From JBCCSZ01 sp039199225 (GTDB taxonomy: Bacteria; Bacteroidota; Bacteroidia; Chitinophagales; Saprospiraceae), in contig JBCCSZ010000045.1 in assembly GCA_039199225.1 (NCBI GenBank), positions 1-33,391 on the forward strand: a stretch of 33,391 nt of DNA, given 5' to 3'. The translations under genes were made by a program, and so were the position numbers. Positions 17,701 to 25,548 of this stretch are shown one piece after another. Under the pieces are notes generated by a model. It was not told the DNA's origin. It saw only the letters and a list, made by a program, of their open reading frames with translations, and searched no databases. Each line of letters opens with the position of its first letter. Position 1 is the stretch's first letter.

Positions 17701-20700
17701 GAAGCTGTGATGTCGCGTCCAATGACTGGCGGGGCCGGGATGGCACTGCAGGACACATTGGTATCGGCTGGTATGCCATTAAAGAGCGGTGGTACAGTAT
17801 CGCGCAGTTGAATCTCTTGGATGAGTGTATCCAAATTACCACAATCGTCTTCGGCCACCCAATGCCTTAGTAAGGTAAATTCATTGGCGCAAGTGCCAGG
17901 GCGGGTACGGCTGAAAAAGCGAATGTCTACTGGTCCGCCACAAGCATCGGAGGCCGTTATTTTGGTACCTATTACAGGAGGGACGGGTACGGCATCACAG
18001 GGTACAATCGTGTCGTTGGGAATGCCTTCCAAAACAGGTGGGACCGTATCGATTACGCTGATTCTTTGGGTCGCACTGTCTCTATTGCCACAGGCATCCT
18101 GGGCAATCCAAGTTCTCAAAAGGGTGAATTCATTGGTACAACGGCCTGCCAGTGTATCCATGCGGAATTCATAATCGATCATGCCGCCACAGTTGTCGGT
18201 GGCCCGAAGGATGGGGCCGATGGGTGGTGGACCAGGGATGGCTTCGCAGGCGACCATTGTATCTGCAGGAATGCCTTCCAGCACAGGAGCCGTTGTGTCG
18301 ATGACCATGATGGTTTGGCGGCCAATTCGGCGATTGCCACAGGCATCTTCTGCAATCCAAGTTCGGAAGATGGTGGATTCGTTGGCACAATTATCTGGAA
18401 TGCTGTTTTCGACCAGTCGGATGTTTGCACTGGTGTCGCAATTGTCGGCAGCGATCAAGTCTGTTCCGATAATGGGAGCCGCCGGGATGGCTTCGCAAGA
18501 GACGGTTGTATCTGTGGGTAAGCCGATTAAAAGGGGAGCGACTGTGTCAATGACGCTGATTTGTTGTGTCATGGTATCTCGATTGCCACAAGCATCCTCT
18601 GCAATCCATCGGCGGTTGATGGTAAACTCCTGCGGACAATTTCCGGCAATTGTATCGGCTTCGAAGCGTAGGTCTGGCATTCCCAGGCAATTGTCTGTAG
18701 CTCTAATATTCATTGGTTGCTCAAGGATAGCGTCACATTGTAGGCTTGTATCGGCTGGAACACCTTCAATGCTTGGCGGCTGTTGGTCGCTCACTTCGAT
18801 GCGTTGAATGAGGCTGTCTTTATTGCCACAGGCATCCTCTGCAATCCAGATTCGTTCGATGGTAAACTCATTCAGGCAGGAGCCCCTCAGTGTATCCGAA
18901 CGCATGCTGATCGTTGGCATGGGATCGCAATTGTCGCTGGCATTGACATCGGCATCACCGAAGTCGGGAATGCTGTCGCAACTGACCTGAATATCGTCGG
19001 GAACATTGCTGAGTTGGGGTGGGGTGGTGTCGCTGATGAAAAGGCGTTGGGTAGCAGACGATTGATTGCCGCAGGCGTCGGTCGCTGTCCAGGTTCGCTG
19101 AATTTCAAATTCTTGGGCGCAAGAACCGGAGAGGGTATCGACTGATAAGGTAATGCTCGGATTATTGTCGCAATTGTCGCTGGCCGTAACGTCTTGGCCA
19201 ATGTTGGGGGCATCGGGAATGTTGTCGCATTCTGCACTGACATCTGCCGGAATGCCTACCAAATCTGGTGGAATGGTATCGATTACATTGATTTGTTGTT
19301 GGACCGTATCCCGATTGCCACAGGCATCTTCTGCCACCCAAAACCGGATCAGTGTGTATTCATCCTGACAACTGCCATCCATGCGTTCTTCTATAAACGC
19401 AACAGCTGGTCGATCATCGCAATTGTCTGTGGCATTGATGTTTTTACCACCAATTGGAGGTGGCCCAGGAATTTGATTGCATAGGACGGTTGTATCGTTT
19501 GGTACATCTGTTATCATGGGTGGAAGGGTATCTACCACAAAAATTCTCTGTGAATCAACGGTCGTATTCCCACAGCCATCTTCTGCCGTCCAAATCCGTA
19601 CAATCAAGGCTTCGTCCGGGCAACTGCCAGGGCCTTGGCGCTCTTCAAACTGCAGGCTGACCCCAGTGCAAGTGTCCGATGCGATCGGATCAATCCGGTC
19701 GGGAATATCGTTGCAGTCTACCGTTACATCGGCTGGTACGTTGGTTAATTCGGGCGGTGTCGTATCCTCCAATGTGATAACCTGAGAAGCTGTACTTGAA
19801 TTGCCACAATTGTCGGTCGCCGTCCAGGTCAATACCCGGGTGTTATTGCCGTCGCAAGGCCCGTTGCTCACCTCACTTAGGCTGATGTCCACATCTTGAT
19901 CGCAATTGTCAATTGCTGAAACAACAGGATTGGAATCGTCCCTACATTCTATGGTGATGTCTGGTGGAATACCCGTCAGTATAGGAGGACTGTTGTCTTC
20001 GAAAAAGAGGCGTTGAACAATGGTCGTGGCGTTGCCGCAACGATCGGTGGCCGTCCAACTGCGCCGCAAAACAAACTCCTGTGGGCAACTGCCATCCAGC
20101 CTGATTTCAGTCATTTCTATCAATGGCATGGGATCACAATTGTCGGTCGCCTGTGGCATGGCACTGACTGGAATGGAATCGCTGCATTCAAGGGTCATAT
20201 TCATGGGAACATCGCTGAATATGGGTGGACTGCTATCTTGAAAGCTGATTACTTGTTGGGTACTGCTGCTGTTGCCGCAACGGTCGGTGGCCGTCCAGAT
20301 TCGCACAAGGTCGAACTTATCCATACAATCTCCCTGGATGGTTGACTCTTGGAAGTCGAGCTGGGGCGATGGATCACAGTTGTCATTGATTATTGGGTTG
20401 ACGACGGGCGGTATCGGAAGATCGCACTCCAAGGTCAGGTCGGAAGCCACGTTGGCAAAGGTTGGAGCATTTTGATCGACCACTGTGAGTATCTGTTGAA
20501 TACTGGTATCATTGCCACAATTGTCGAAAGCGGTGAAGGTGCGAATAAGTATATATCGGTCCAAACAATCTCCATCCTGGCGTTCTTCGTCAAGTACAAT
20601 GTCTACAGCATTGTCGCAATTATCGCTTGCTGTTACCAAACCAGTTCCAATGGGATCATTCGGTACGGCATCACAATCTACCGTAGCATCCGGCGGAACG

Positions 20701-22865
20701 ACCAACATTGGTGGTACATCGTCAAATTCCTTGATGACCTGCAGTTGGGTAAATCTTTGGCCGCTGCACCAATCCAAGACATTCCAAGTTCGCAATATCT
20801 TTCGCGTACAGGAATCTGGAAATTCAAAAAGTAGATCGTCAAAGCTGATGTATAGCTGGGAGCAATCATCAAAGGCCATTGGATTGCCGGTAGCAGATGG
20901 GTCCATGCTGGCACCACAGCTGACCGTAGTATCTGGTGGAAACAAAATGGTTGCTGCCGTTGTATCGATGAGTTCGATGCGTTGGATACAAATAGCTTCG
21001 AGACCATTGACATCTCTTGTGGTCCATTGGCGAATAACCTCTCCAACATTGCAATTGTCCAAATCGATTTGATCTGTGAAAAAAGTCGTATCGATCTGAC
21101 AATTGTCCACGGTATTTGGCAAACCCGTCAGCTGCAGATCAGTGAAGTCATCCACACAATTTAGGGTAACATTTGCCGGACAGATAATGGTTGGAGGGCG
21201 TTTGTCGAAGACCTCAATGAAGGCATCACAGTCGCTGAAACGCCCATGTAGATCACCTCCGGGCGCCATTCGTGCTGGTGTTATCGGACCATCGCCCGGT
21301 TCTACATCAAATACCCGAAGAACAACTTCACGCTCTTGTTCTGCATCTTCACAACACAGCTGTATGTAATCATCAAAGTAAATCTGATTGCCTGCAAGTA
21401 CGTTGTCATCGTCCCCATTGAGTCCTGTACAAAAAGTATTTTGTGATTGTGTGGAGCCATTTGGCGTGTTGAGCAAAGCTGCTTTTCGGATGACTTTAAA
21501 GAAAACAAGACCACAATTGTCATGGCTTTGGTCGTTGAAAGAGCGAGCAAATACCCTTGTCGTACCATCGCTGATCAGCGAAGCTTGGGTGTATTGGTCG
21601 CAAACGGCAGTTGGTGGAATGGCATCTTCCACGGTCAGTTGTAAAGTATCCAGGCGACTGTTACCGCAGCAGTCGGCCGCCTGGTAAACAATAGCATGCT
21701 GGCCAATGGGTAAATTAGTGATTCGATAGCGACCATCGATCAGCCGTTGAATTTGTCCTTGGCCCGCTTCGATAACTTGGTAGTCCAAGGCACTTTCAGT
21801 CTGGCAGTTGTCGCTCAAGCTTGGGATGCTGGCGATCCAGTCTGCCTCACATTGGTGAATATCGGTTGTTATGGTAAGATCGGGCAGGTTGCTGATGATG
21901 GGTGCTTCTTTGTCGAGTACCTTTATGATTTGCTCTGCCACCCGAACAGTATCGCTACAGTGATCGACCAAGGTCCATCGCCGAAGAATCTTAAAGCAAG
22001 CATCGCTGGGAGCGGTACTGCACTCTTCGAGGCGCAAATCAGTAAAAGTAGCACTAAAACCATCGCAGCCACCACTGGGGCGCCCGCTTCCTTTCCACTG
22101 GACGGTGTTGTCGTTTGGGGCGGGGTAAAAAACAGCATCGGGGGAAGGATGTCCATTGGCCAGGGCATTCCATCCGATGTTGGGGCTGGGGAGGTTGCCG
22201 GGGGTGGTTTCCCGGTTTTCGCATAGCAGTGCTGGCTGATCTACATCATCAAAGTTGTCAGGCAGTCTGATGCTGTCGAGCGGAAGCCTTTCCAGTGTAA
22301 TCGACACTTGGCATTGAGCGGTGTTGCCGCTGCCGTCGGTGGCCGTCCAAGTGCGGTTGATTCTCTGGGTAAAGGTATCCTGGCAGCTTCCATCGATCTG
22401 TTGATCGTTGAAGGTCAGCTGGACTGGGCCACAGGCATCGGAGGCGATGGGTTGTAAGCCATCGGTCGTAGCGTAGCAGGCTAGGGTAGTGTCGCGGCAG
22501 GCAATGGTCGGAGGCAATTTATCCTCGATGGAAATGCGGCCCCAGCAGAAGTTGTTGCTACTGATGTCCCGAATTTCTACTGTTAGGGTTTGCCCAATGT
22601 ACGAACTGTTGACCAGTGGCGAACTTGGGATGGGCAGGCCGTCCGTACCGATGACTGTCACTGTAAACGGGCCGTTGCAGGTGGTTGCCGACTTGAGTAT
22701 CCGATCGGAAGTAATGAGTGCTTCACAGTTGGCGTCGAGCGAAATTTGTTCATTGTTGAAACAAGCCATCGCACATTGTGCGGAGAGCTGTTGCAAGGAA
22801 GAAAGGCCGGCCAGACAAAGCAGGTACAGCCCTTTTGTCAAGGTGTTGATCAATCCACTTTTCAT
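14715..22865 (-). CDS. Giant secreted HYR-like repeat protein with dockerin-like motif and T9SS sorting tail
   Basis: This is a 2716-residue exported protein. The signal peptide ends near LSAQ (residue ~30). Residues ~115-720 hold divergent HYR/Ig-like modules. Residues 720-2108 form 17 consecutive units of 77-84 residues (consensus GIPADTTVSC, DNCD, EFTLLRRWIAEDACGN, IDTVPP), each with four cysteines. Two HYR-like modules follow (2109-2290), then a CarboxypepD_reg-like domain (~2298-2370), a dockerin-like calcium loop (D2388, N2390, S2392, D2399, with a second DLNGS at 2464), a cohesin-like beta region (~2495-2625) and a type A T9SS C-terminal domain (~2631-2716, starting at QNRPNPF and ending KMMLQR). 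It is thus likely exported by Sec, moved across the outer membrane by T9SS and anchored at or released from the surface. A structural or adhesive role is inferred; no catalytic domain is visible. Confidence 0.9.
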   Translation of the reverse strand: MKSGLINTLTKGLYLLCLAGLSSLQQLSAQCAMACFNNEQISLDANCEALITSDRILKSATTCNGPFTVTVIGTDGLPIPSSPLVNSSYIGQTLTVEIRDISSNNFCWGRISIEDKLPPTIACRDTTLACYATTDGLQPIASDACGPVQLTFNDQQIDGSCQDTFTQRINRTWTATDGSGNTAQCQVSITLERLPLDSIRLPDNFDDVDQPALLCENRETTPGNLPSPNIGWNALANGHPSPDAVFYPAPNDNTVQWKGSGRPSGGCDGFSATFTDLRLEECSTAPSDACFKILRRWTLVDHCSDTVRVAEQIIKVLDKEAPIISNLPDLTITTDIHQCEADWIASIPSLSDNCQTESALDYQVIEAGQGQIQRLIDGRYRITNLPIGQHAIVYQAADCCGNSRLDTLQLTVEDAIPPTAVCDQYTQASLISDGTTRVFARSFNDQSHDNCGLVFFKVIRKAALLNTPNGSTQSQNTFCTGLNGDDDNVLAGNQIYFDDYIQLCCEDAEQEREVVLRVFDVEPGDGPITPARMAPGGDLHGRFSDCDAFIEVFDKRPPTIICPANVTLNCVDDFTDLQLTGLPNTVDNCQIDTTFFTDQIDLDNCNVGEVIRQWTTRDVNGLEAICIQRIELIDTTAATILFPPDTTVSCGASMDPSATGNPMAFDDCSQLYISFDDLLFEFPDSCTRKILRTWNVLDWCSGQRFTQLQVIKEFDDVPPMLVVPPDATVDCDAVPNDPIGTGLVTASDNCDNAVDIVLDEERQDGDCLDRYILIRTFTAFDNCGNDTSIQQILTVVDQNAPTFANVASDLTLECDLPIPPVVNPIINDNCDPSPQLDFQESTIQGDCMDKFDLVRIWTATDRCGNSSSTQQVISFQDSSPPIFSDVPMNMTLECSDSIPVSAMPQATDNCDPMPLIEMTEIRLDGSCPQEFVLRRSWTATDRCGNATTIVQRLFFEDNSPPILTGIPPDITIECRDDSNPVVSAIDNCDQDVDISLSEVSNGPCDGNNTRVLTWTATDNCGNSSTASQVITLEDTTPPELTNVPADVTVDCNDIPDRIDPIASDTCTGVSLQFEERQGPGSCPDEALIVRIWTAEDGCGNTTVDSQRIFVVDTLPPMITDVPNDTTVLCNQIPGPPPIGGKNINATDNCDDRPAVAFIEERMDGSCQDEYTLIRFWVAEDACGNRDTVQQQINVIDTIPPDLVGIPADVSAECDNIPDAPNIGQDVTASDNCDNNPSITLSVDTLSGSCAQEFEIQRTWTATDACGNQSSATQRLFISDTTPPQLSNVPDDIQVSCDSIPDFGDADVNASDNCDPMPTISMRSDTLRGSCLNEFTIERIWIAEDACGNKDSLIQRIEVSDQQPPSIEGVPADTSLQCDAILEQPMNIRATDNCLGMPDLRFEADTIAGNCPQEFTINRRWIAEDACGNRDTMTQQISVIDTVAPLLIGLPTDTTVSCEAIPAAPIIGTDLIAADNCDTSANIRLVENSIPDNCANESTIFRTWIAEDACGNRRIGRQTIMVIDTTAPVLEGIPADTMVACEAIPGPPPIGPILRATDNCGGMIDYEFRMDTLAGRCTNEFTLLRTWIAQDACGNRDSATQRISVIDTVPPVLEGIPNDTIVPCDAVPVPPVIGTKITASDACGGPVDIRFFSRTRPGTCANEFTLLRHWVAEDDCGNLDTLIQEIQLRDTVPPLFNGIPADTNVSCSAIPAPPVIGRDITASDNCSRIVPIEFFADTIGGTCTGEFTIIRNWVAEDACDNRDTIRQTINVSDTEPPMLEGIPADTMVSCDAIPSLPVLGSDVQAMDNCDDLVDITLEVDTLRGRCENEFSLLRRWIAEDDCGNRDTATQRVVVSDLIPPVLTGVPADTTVDCDQVPAPPVIGTELVASDNCSDSVSIRLEADTLGGRCLHEFVILRRWIAEDACGNQDTALQRIQTIDRLAPVLTGIPADTAISCTEAPNFAGIPAGIQAVDNCDPNPSIQMFSDTIAGRCATEFTIRRFWVAEDACGNRDTAVQQLSLVDSIGPVLVGIPADTTVACNQLPAPPIIGQDIFGMDSCSDSVDIEFVRDSLPGICANEFTVRRRWIARDACGNVDTFTQNINVIDTVAPELMVPLPQMGRIENGDSCDVFINLMATATDICDSNVQITHNFADAANPFSTNGDASGDYPLGLTSVVFTATDACGNSTQDSSLVEIVDRFGPVFTCGDLSITLDPVTLQDTVFPEQIMTSSVDLCSNPTTRFFINTPDPTMIIFSCDDPASSFVFIETADAVGNTLICGARVNITNKAAVCPVAPLSTTTDVVGRIMDESGRAMEKVEVEISGGMDMEVKSTAAGIFEFEDLPKGYDYQVRAAYNKDPLNGISTYDLVLMSKHILGLSLLNSPYKIIAADINRSGTISAIDLVELRKLILFIDTSFQYNTSWRFLPSDFVFTDRNDPFSSPFPEYYDIQNLDSLVSDLNFMALKTGDLNGSARPNRVIGSEPRTTRQEAVLGIADQWLEAGQNYRIAVRAEDLPDLLGLQLNLTANQEDLKIVDVEWPEQGVLPGLQAGNFGKRLLSENVLTMSWAGQKAVRATRGSLLFYLLVEAKTDAFLADLLHIGSRYTSAEAYSADLDIMDLNLAFLTDSKVQLVSEGYQLLQNRPNPFAAETIIGFYLPEPTPVRLSIYDLSGRLVEEISGDYSKGYHEWPVDAKVFESSGLYMYRLETPAFTDSRKMMLQR
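16542..20708 (-). repeat. 17-unit coding tandem repeat array inside the giant protein
   Basis: Seventeen head-to-tail units of about 231-252 bases encode residues 720-2108. The units nearest the N-terminus (20708 down to ~19520) vary in length (77-82 residues) and share few identical stretches. From the sixth unit on they become similar, and units 10-17 are all exactly 83 residues. Short DNA blocks such as TTGCCACAGGCATC recur almost unchanged (plus-strand sense). Confidence 0.9.
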
Positions 22866-23192
22866 GCTTCAAAACGGTTTTAGGAAATAGAAAAAGTACC
22901 TGTATGCATCTGAAGACAGAGGTATACAAGACTTGATTTTGAAGCTGTTCCGGGAAGGGTTTGTCTTTGGCTATGTGTATTTCAGTGGTGGGTTGTGATC
23001 GGTTTTGGGAAAATGAACGAAAGCCTCAAGGCATGGAGCGATGAGGGGCGGCAGTGTGCCGATGTTCGGTTTGTGGGATGTAGCGGGCGGATGAAGATGA
23101 CATCTCCTGCTTGGGATAAGAATTGCAAAAAGCATTCCAAATATTAAAATAAAATGTAATGTAAATAAGATTGGTGCAAATGGAGAGGAGGT

Positions 23193-23245
23193 AAAAAAGA
23201 AAGCCAGGTTGATGTGTAGCTTGAGGAATTGCGACCTGGCTTTCT
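23193..23245 (-). terminator. Orphan intrinsic terminator (minus strand), possible end of a small RNA
   Basis: AGAAAGCCAGGT (23198-23209) and ACCTGGCTTTCT (23234-23245) form a perfect 12-bp stem with a 24-base loop. In minus-strand sense it runs directly into a T-run (A residues at 23193-23198). No gene on the minus strand ends here: the next gene in that direction is the giant one, which starts ~330 bases further on. It may end an unannotated small RNA or a leader of the giant gene. Confidence 0.6.
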
Positions 23246-23413
23246 ACTGGTTTGATGTTTGAAGTTGAGGTTATCCAGAGTATTTGTTTCATTCAAAATA
23301 CGCTATAAAAATACAATGTTTTTAGGTAAGAATGGCTTTTTTGAGTGGATAAAAGGAAATAAGTTTAGAAAAAAATATGACAGCCGTGTGAGCGTCAAGC
23401 AATGGCTGTTTCC

Positions 23414-23421
23414 TACCTTTG
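23414..23421 (+). promoter_or_regulatory. Bacteroidota-type -7 element of the small membrane-protein gene
   Basis: TACCTTTG matches TAnnTTTG exactly and lies 22 bases before the ATG at 23444. The -33 element is poor (TGTG at 23387-23390, 23-base spacer). Its position argues against the upstream in-frame ATG at 23402. Confidence 0.45.
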
Positions 23422-23443
23422 TAGTTCTGCAATATTTCATGTT

Positions 23444-23743
23444 ATGTACATACTACTTGTTTCGTTGGTAATTGGTTTGTTTGTAGCCATGTTGTTTGTC
23501 AACATCTACTTCCGGGTTCGCGTCTTGAAAGCTTATAAGAAATTGGTACAGGCCCGGGTCGAGTTTAAGCCAATTCATGTAATCAATCGCAGTCGGATGG
23601 AGAAAGAGATTTTTCCGAAGTATCCGGAGCAACGAGAGGACATTGAGGTGTTTGTTCGCCATTTGTTTTTTTCTGTGCGTATGGCTAGTGTTTTGATTGC
23701 TTTGATTACTTTGTTTGGGGCGGTTTTGATGTGGTATCGGTAG
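23444..23743 (+). CDS. Small two-helix membrane protein of unknown function
   Basis: This 99-residue protein has a membrane segment at each end: MYILLVSLVIGLFVAMLF at 1-18 and ASVLIALITLFGAVLMW at ~81-97. They flank a basic soluble middle (~24-75; FRVRVLKAYKKLVQARVEF, then acidic KYPEQREDIEVF). I do not recognise a named family. I chose the ATG at 23444 rather than 23402, because a promoter -7 element (23414-23421) lies inside the longer frame and because the hydrophobic helix begins right at this methionine. It is transcribed alone, divergent from the giant repeat gene. Two-helix topology with both ends in the membrane suggests a small inner-membrane accessory protein, but this is only inference. 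Confidence 0.65.
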   Translation: MYILLVSLVIGLFVAMLFVNIYFRVRVLKAYKKLVQARVEFKPIHVINRSRMEKEIFPKYPEQREDIEVFVRHLFFSVRMASVLIALITLFGAVLMWYR

Positions 23744-24048
23744 GGGGGAGTGATTTGGTGGTTTTGTGAGGGGTGAGCGGGGGAACGGTGAGCGGTGAAC
23801 AGGTGAACGGGTGAGCGGTGAACGGGTGAACGAGGAACAGATGAGCGGGGAACAGGTGAGCGGTGAGGAGTGAACGGGTGAATGGGGAACAGGTGAACGG
23901 GGGATTGGATGGATTGCTAGACTTTAGATTGCTGGAACGGGTGGGGTATTTATTTATGACTTATGTGTTTTTGGGGCTGGAGGAATGGAGGGTAGAAGGG
24001 GGAATGGGAAAATATTTGTAACTTCCTTCAAACAAAACTTTAGAACCA
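23744..24048. other. Non-coding G-rich spacer with tandem repeat
   Basis: 305 bases between two plus-strand genes. It contains the GTGAACGG-type repeat and an unusually G-rich plus strand on both sides of it. I saw no terminator hairpin and no exact promoter element for the downstream gene. Confidence 0.6.
23773..23900. repeat. Degenerate tandem repeat of GTGAACGG/GTGAGCGG units
   Basis: About 17 head-to-tail copies of a 7-9 base unit (G)GTGARCRG fill this stretch, with variants GTGAGCGG, GTGAACGG, GTGAACAG and GGAACAG. TGA occurs throughout in the plus strand, so it is non-coding there. The surrounding 300 bases (23744-24048) have no gene. Confidence 0.85.
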
Positions 24049-24954
24049 ATGGAACGGATTAATACTCGCCGGACGGCATTGAAAAAATTGGCTTTGGGGA
24101 CTACGGGGATGCTTGCATTTAGCAACTGTTCTTCTGCGGCCAATCCGCAAGAGAAAGAAAAGGTGGATGAGGCTTCTGCTGAGATTTCTTTGAAGGGGAA
24201 AGTCAATCATTCGGTTTGTCGGTGGTGCTATGGCAAGATTCCGTTGGAGGCTTTTTGTGAGGGGGCGCAGGATATTGGCATCAAGTCCATTGAGCTAACT
24301 GGGCCGGAGGAGTGGCCGATTCTGAAGAAATATGGCTTGACTTGTGCCTTGGCCAATGCGCCTTGGGTGAGCTTGACCGAGGGTTTTAACAATCCGGCCA
24401 ACCATGAAAAGCTTTATAAGTCTTATGTCGAGTTGATCGACCAGGCGGCAGATGCAGGCTTGCAGCAAGTCATTGTTTTTTCTGGTAATCGGAATGGTCT
24501 CAGTGATGAGGCGGGGCTGGAAAATTGTGCGGTGGGTTTGGACAAGGTGGCAAAGCATGCGCAAAAGCGCAACATCACCGTGACAATGGAGTTGCTCAAT
24601 TCTAAAGTCAATCATCCGGATTATCAAGGCGATCGAACGTCTTGGGGGGCTGCTTTGGTTGATAAGTTGGGAGCGGATAATTTTAAATTACTGTACGATA
24701 TTTACCACATGCAAATCATGGAGGGCGACATCATTGCCACCATCAAAAAATACAAGGATTACATTTCTCACTACCATACCGGTGGCGTACCTGGACGCAA
24801 CGAGATCGACGAAACGCAGGAGCTTTACTACCCGGCCATTCTTCAGGCAATCGTCGATACGGGCTTCAATGGCTTTGTAGCGCAGGAATTTATCCCCAAA
24901 CGCGACGATAAATTGGGCAGCTTACGCCAGGGGGTAGAAATTTGTGATGTTTAA
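24049..24954 (+). CDS. Exported hydroxypyruvate isomerase-like TIM-barrel protein
   Basis: The mature part matches hydroxypyruvate isomerase and sugar-phosphate isomerase/epimerase TIM barrels (AP endonuclease family 2). Blocks seen are SVCRWCYGKIPLEAF, GFNNPANHEK, FSGNRNGLSDEAGLENC, ELLNSKVNHPDYQ, LLYDIYHMQIMEGD, HYHTGGVPGRNEID and QEFIP. Likely metal ligands are E181, D217, H243 and E280. The family interconverts hydroxypyruvate and tartronate semialdehyde; the true substrate here is unknown. Unlike the cytosolic enzyme, it begins with a Tat-like twin-arginine leader (NTRRTALKKLALG, residues 6-18), a short hydrophobic stretch and a cysteine (FSNCSS) that could be a weak lipobox. It is therefore probably exported folded, as many Bacteroidota and Planctomycetes relatives are. 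Its 3' end converges with the YHS gene, with only 11 bases between. Confidence 0.88.
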   Translation: MERINTRRTALKKLALGTTGMLAFSNCSSAANPQEKEKVDEASAEISLKGKVNHSVCRWCYGKIPLEAFCEGAQDIGIKSIELTGPEEWPILKKYGLTCALANAPWVSLTEGFNNPANHEKLYKSYVELIDQAADAGLQQVIVFSGNRNGLSDEAGLENCAVGLDKVAKHAQKRNITVTMELLNSKVNHPDYQGDRTSWGAALVDKLGADNFKLLYDIYHMQIMEGDIIATIKKYKDYISHYHTGGVPGRNEIDETQELYYPAILQAIVDTGFNGFVAQEFIPKRDDKLGSLRQGVEICDV

Positions 24955-24965
24955 AATGATTCTGC

Positions 24966-25421
24966 TCACTGTTTGACCAGTCCTGGAAAATTGGCGTCTG
25001 CTTTTTGGATGAAACCTTCTCGGTCTTTGTCCCACTTCTTTTGCACCTTTTTGTTGTAATTCAGATAGAGCTTGTCGTTTACGATGGCCCAGGAAAAAGG
25101 GTCAATCGGAGCTGTGTAGCCCTGGGATACGGCCCAAGCGCAATAGCCACCGTACTGAGGCACATAGTGCGCTGGATTTTTGAGAAAAGCCGCCTTATTT
25201 TCTTCTGAAGAAAAATGAAACGTTGCCTCTTTGTAAGTGGTCGTGATGTCGCTTTTGCCTTTGATGGGCTGTTGGGCGGTAAAATAGGCGACCGGATCGT
25301 AGCCTTTCAAAGCGCCCTTTTTAGTGGAAAAGATAGGGGCTTCTCCCTTTTGGGCTTGTAGGGAGGGGATGGCCAATAAAAGCAAGAAGAACGTACTGAG
25401 TAATATGGAAAGCTGTTTCAT
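24966..25421 (-). CDS. Exported YHS-domain protein
   Basis: This is a 151-residue protein with a signal peptide (~1-23, cleavage near LQA-QKG) and one YHS domain. Family marks are LKGYDPVAYF (~38-47), a short helix around FSSEENKAAFLKNPAHYVPQ, and YGGYCAWAVSQG with a conserved WAIVNDKLYLNYN. YHS domains are small modules often linked to metal or haem proteins; those of this exported type have no assigned reaction. The ATG at 25421 is chosen; the in-frame codon just before it is TTG and is less likely. The gene is convergent with the isomerase-like gene (11-base gap) and lies 127 bases downstream of the CDF gene on the same strand. Confidence 0.85.
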   Translation of the reverse strand: MKQLSILLSTFFLLLLAIPSLQAQKGEAPIFSTKKGALKGYDPVAYFTAQQPIKGKSDITTTYKEATFHFSSEENKAAFLKNPAHYVPQYGGYCAWAVSQGYTAPIDPFSWAIVNDKLYLNYNKKVQKKWDKDREGFIQKADANFPGLVKQ

Positions 25422-25548
25422 CAATTGGTTGTGTTTAAGAAGAAGTGTAACGATCGAAAGAGAGGGGAAATTACTTCTCTCGTGAGGAATTTTGCCGATC
25501 TGCGGATTTGTCGTTTTTCATACCAGGCTACTCATTTCTTCGGGTATC

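Larger units (their letters stand above)
22866..23443. other. Long intergenic region upstream of the giant gene
   Basis: This 578-base region separates the divergent giant repeat gene and the small membrane-protein gene. It holds an orphan minus-strand terminator (23198-23245) and the -7 element of the plus-strand gene (23414-23421). No exact TAnnTTTG element was found on the minus strand before the giant gene. Short frames present (for example 44 codons at 23013-23147) show no protein-like features. Confidence 0.5.

Noticed and set aside
15931..22890. Many plus-strand frames across the giant gene
   Set aside because: Antisense shadows of the cysteine-rich repeats; they repeat short phrases with the same period as the true frame.
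23013..23147. 44-codon plus-strand frame upstream of the giant gene
   Set aside because: No hydrophobic core, no motif, no promoter; likely chance.
23026..23292. 88-codon minus-strand frame
   Set aside because: A strong terminator sits inside it and the sequence has no protein-like pattern.
23259..23471. 70-codon plus-strand frame overlapping the small membrane-protein gene
   Set aside because: Overlaps the better-supported gene in another frame and spans its promoter element.
23773..23900. Possible CRISPR array
   Set aside because: Units are 7-9 bases, contiguous and without spacers; no cas genes present.
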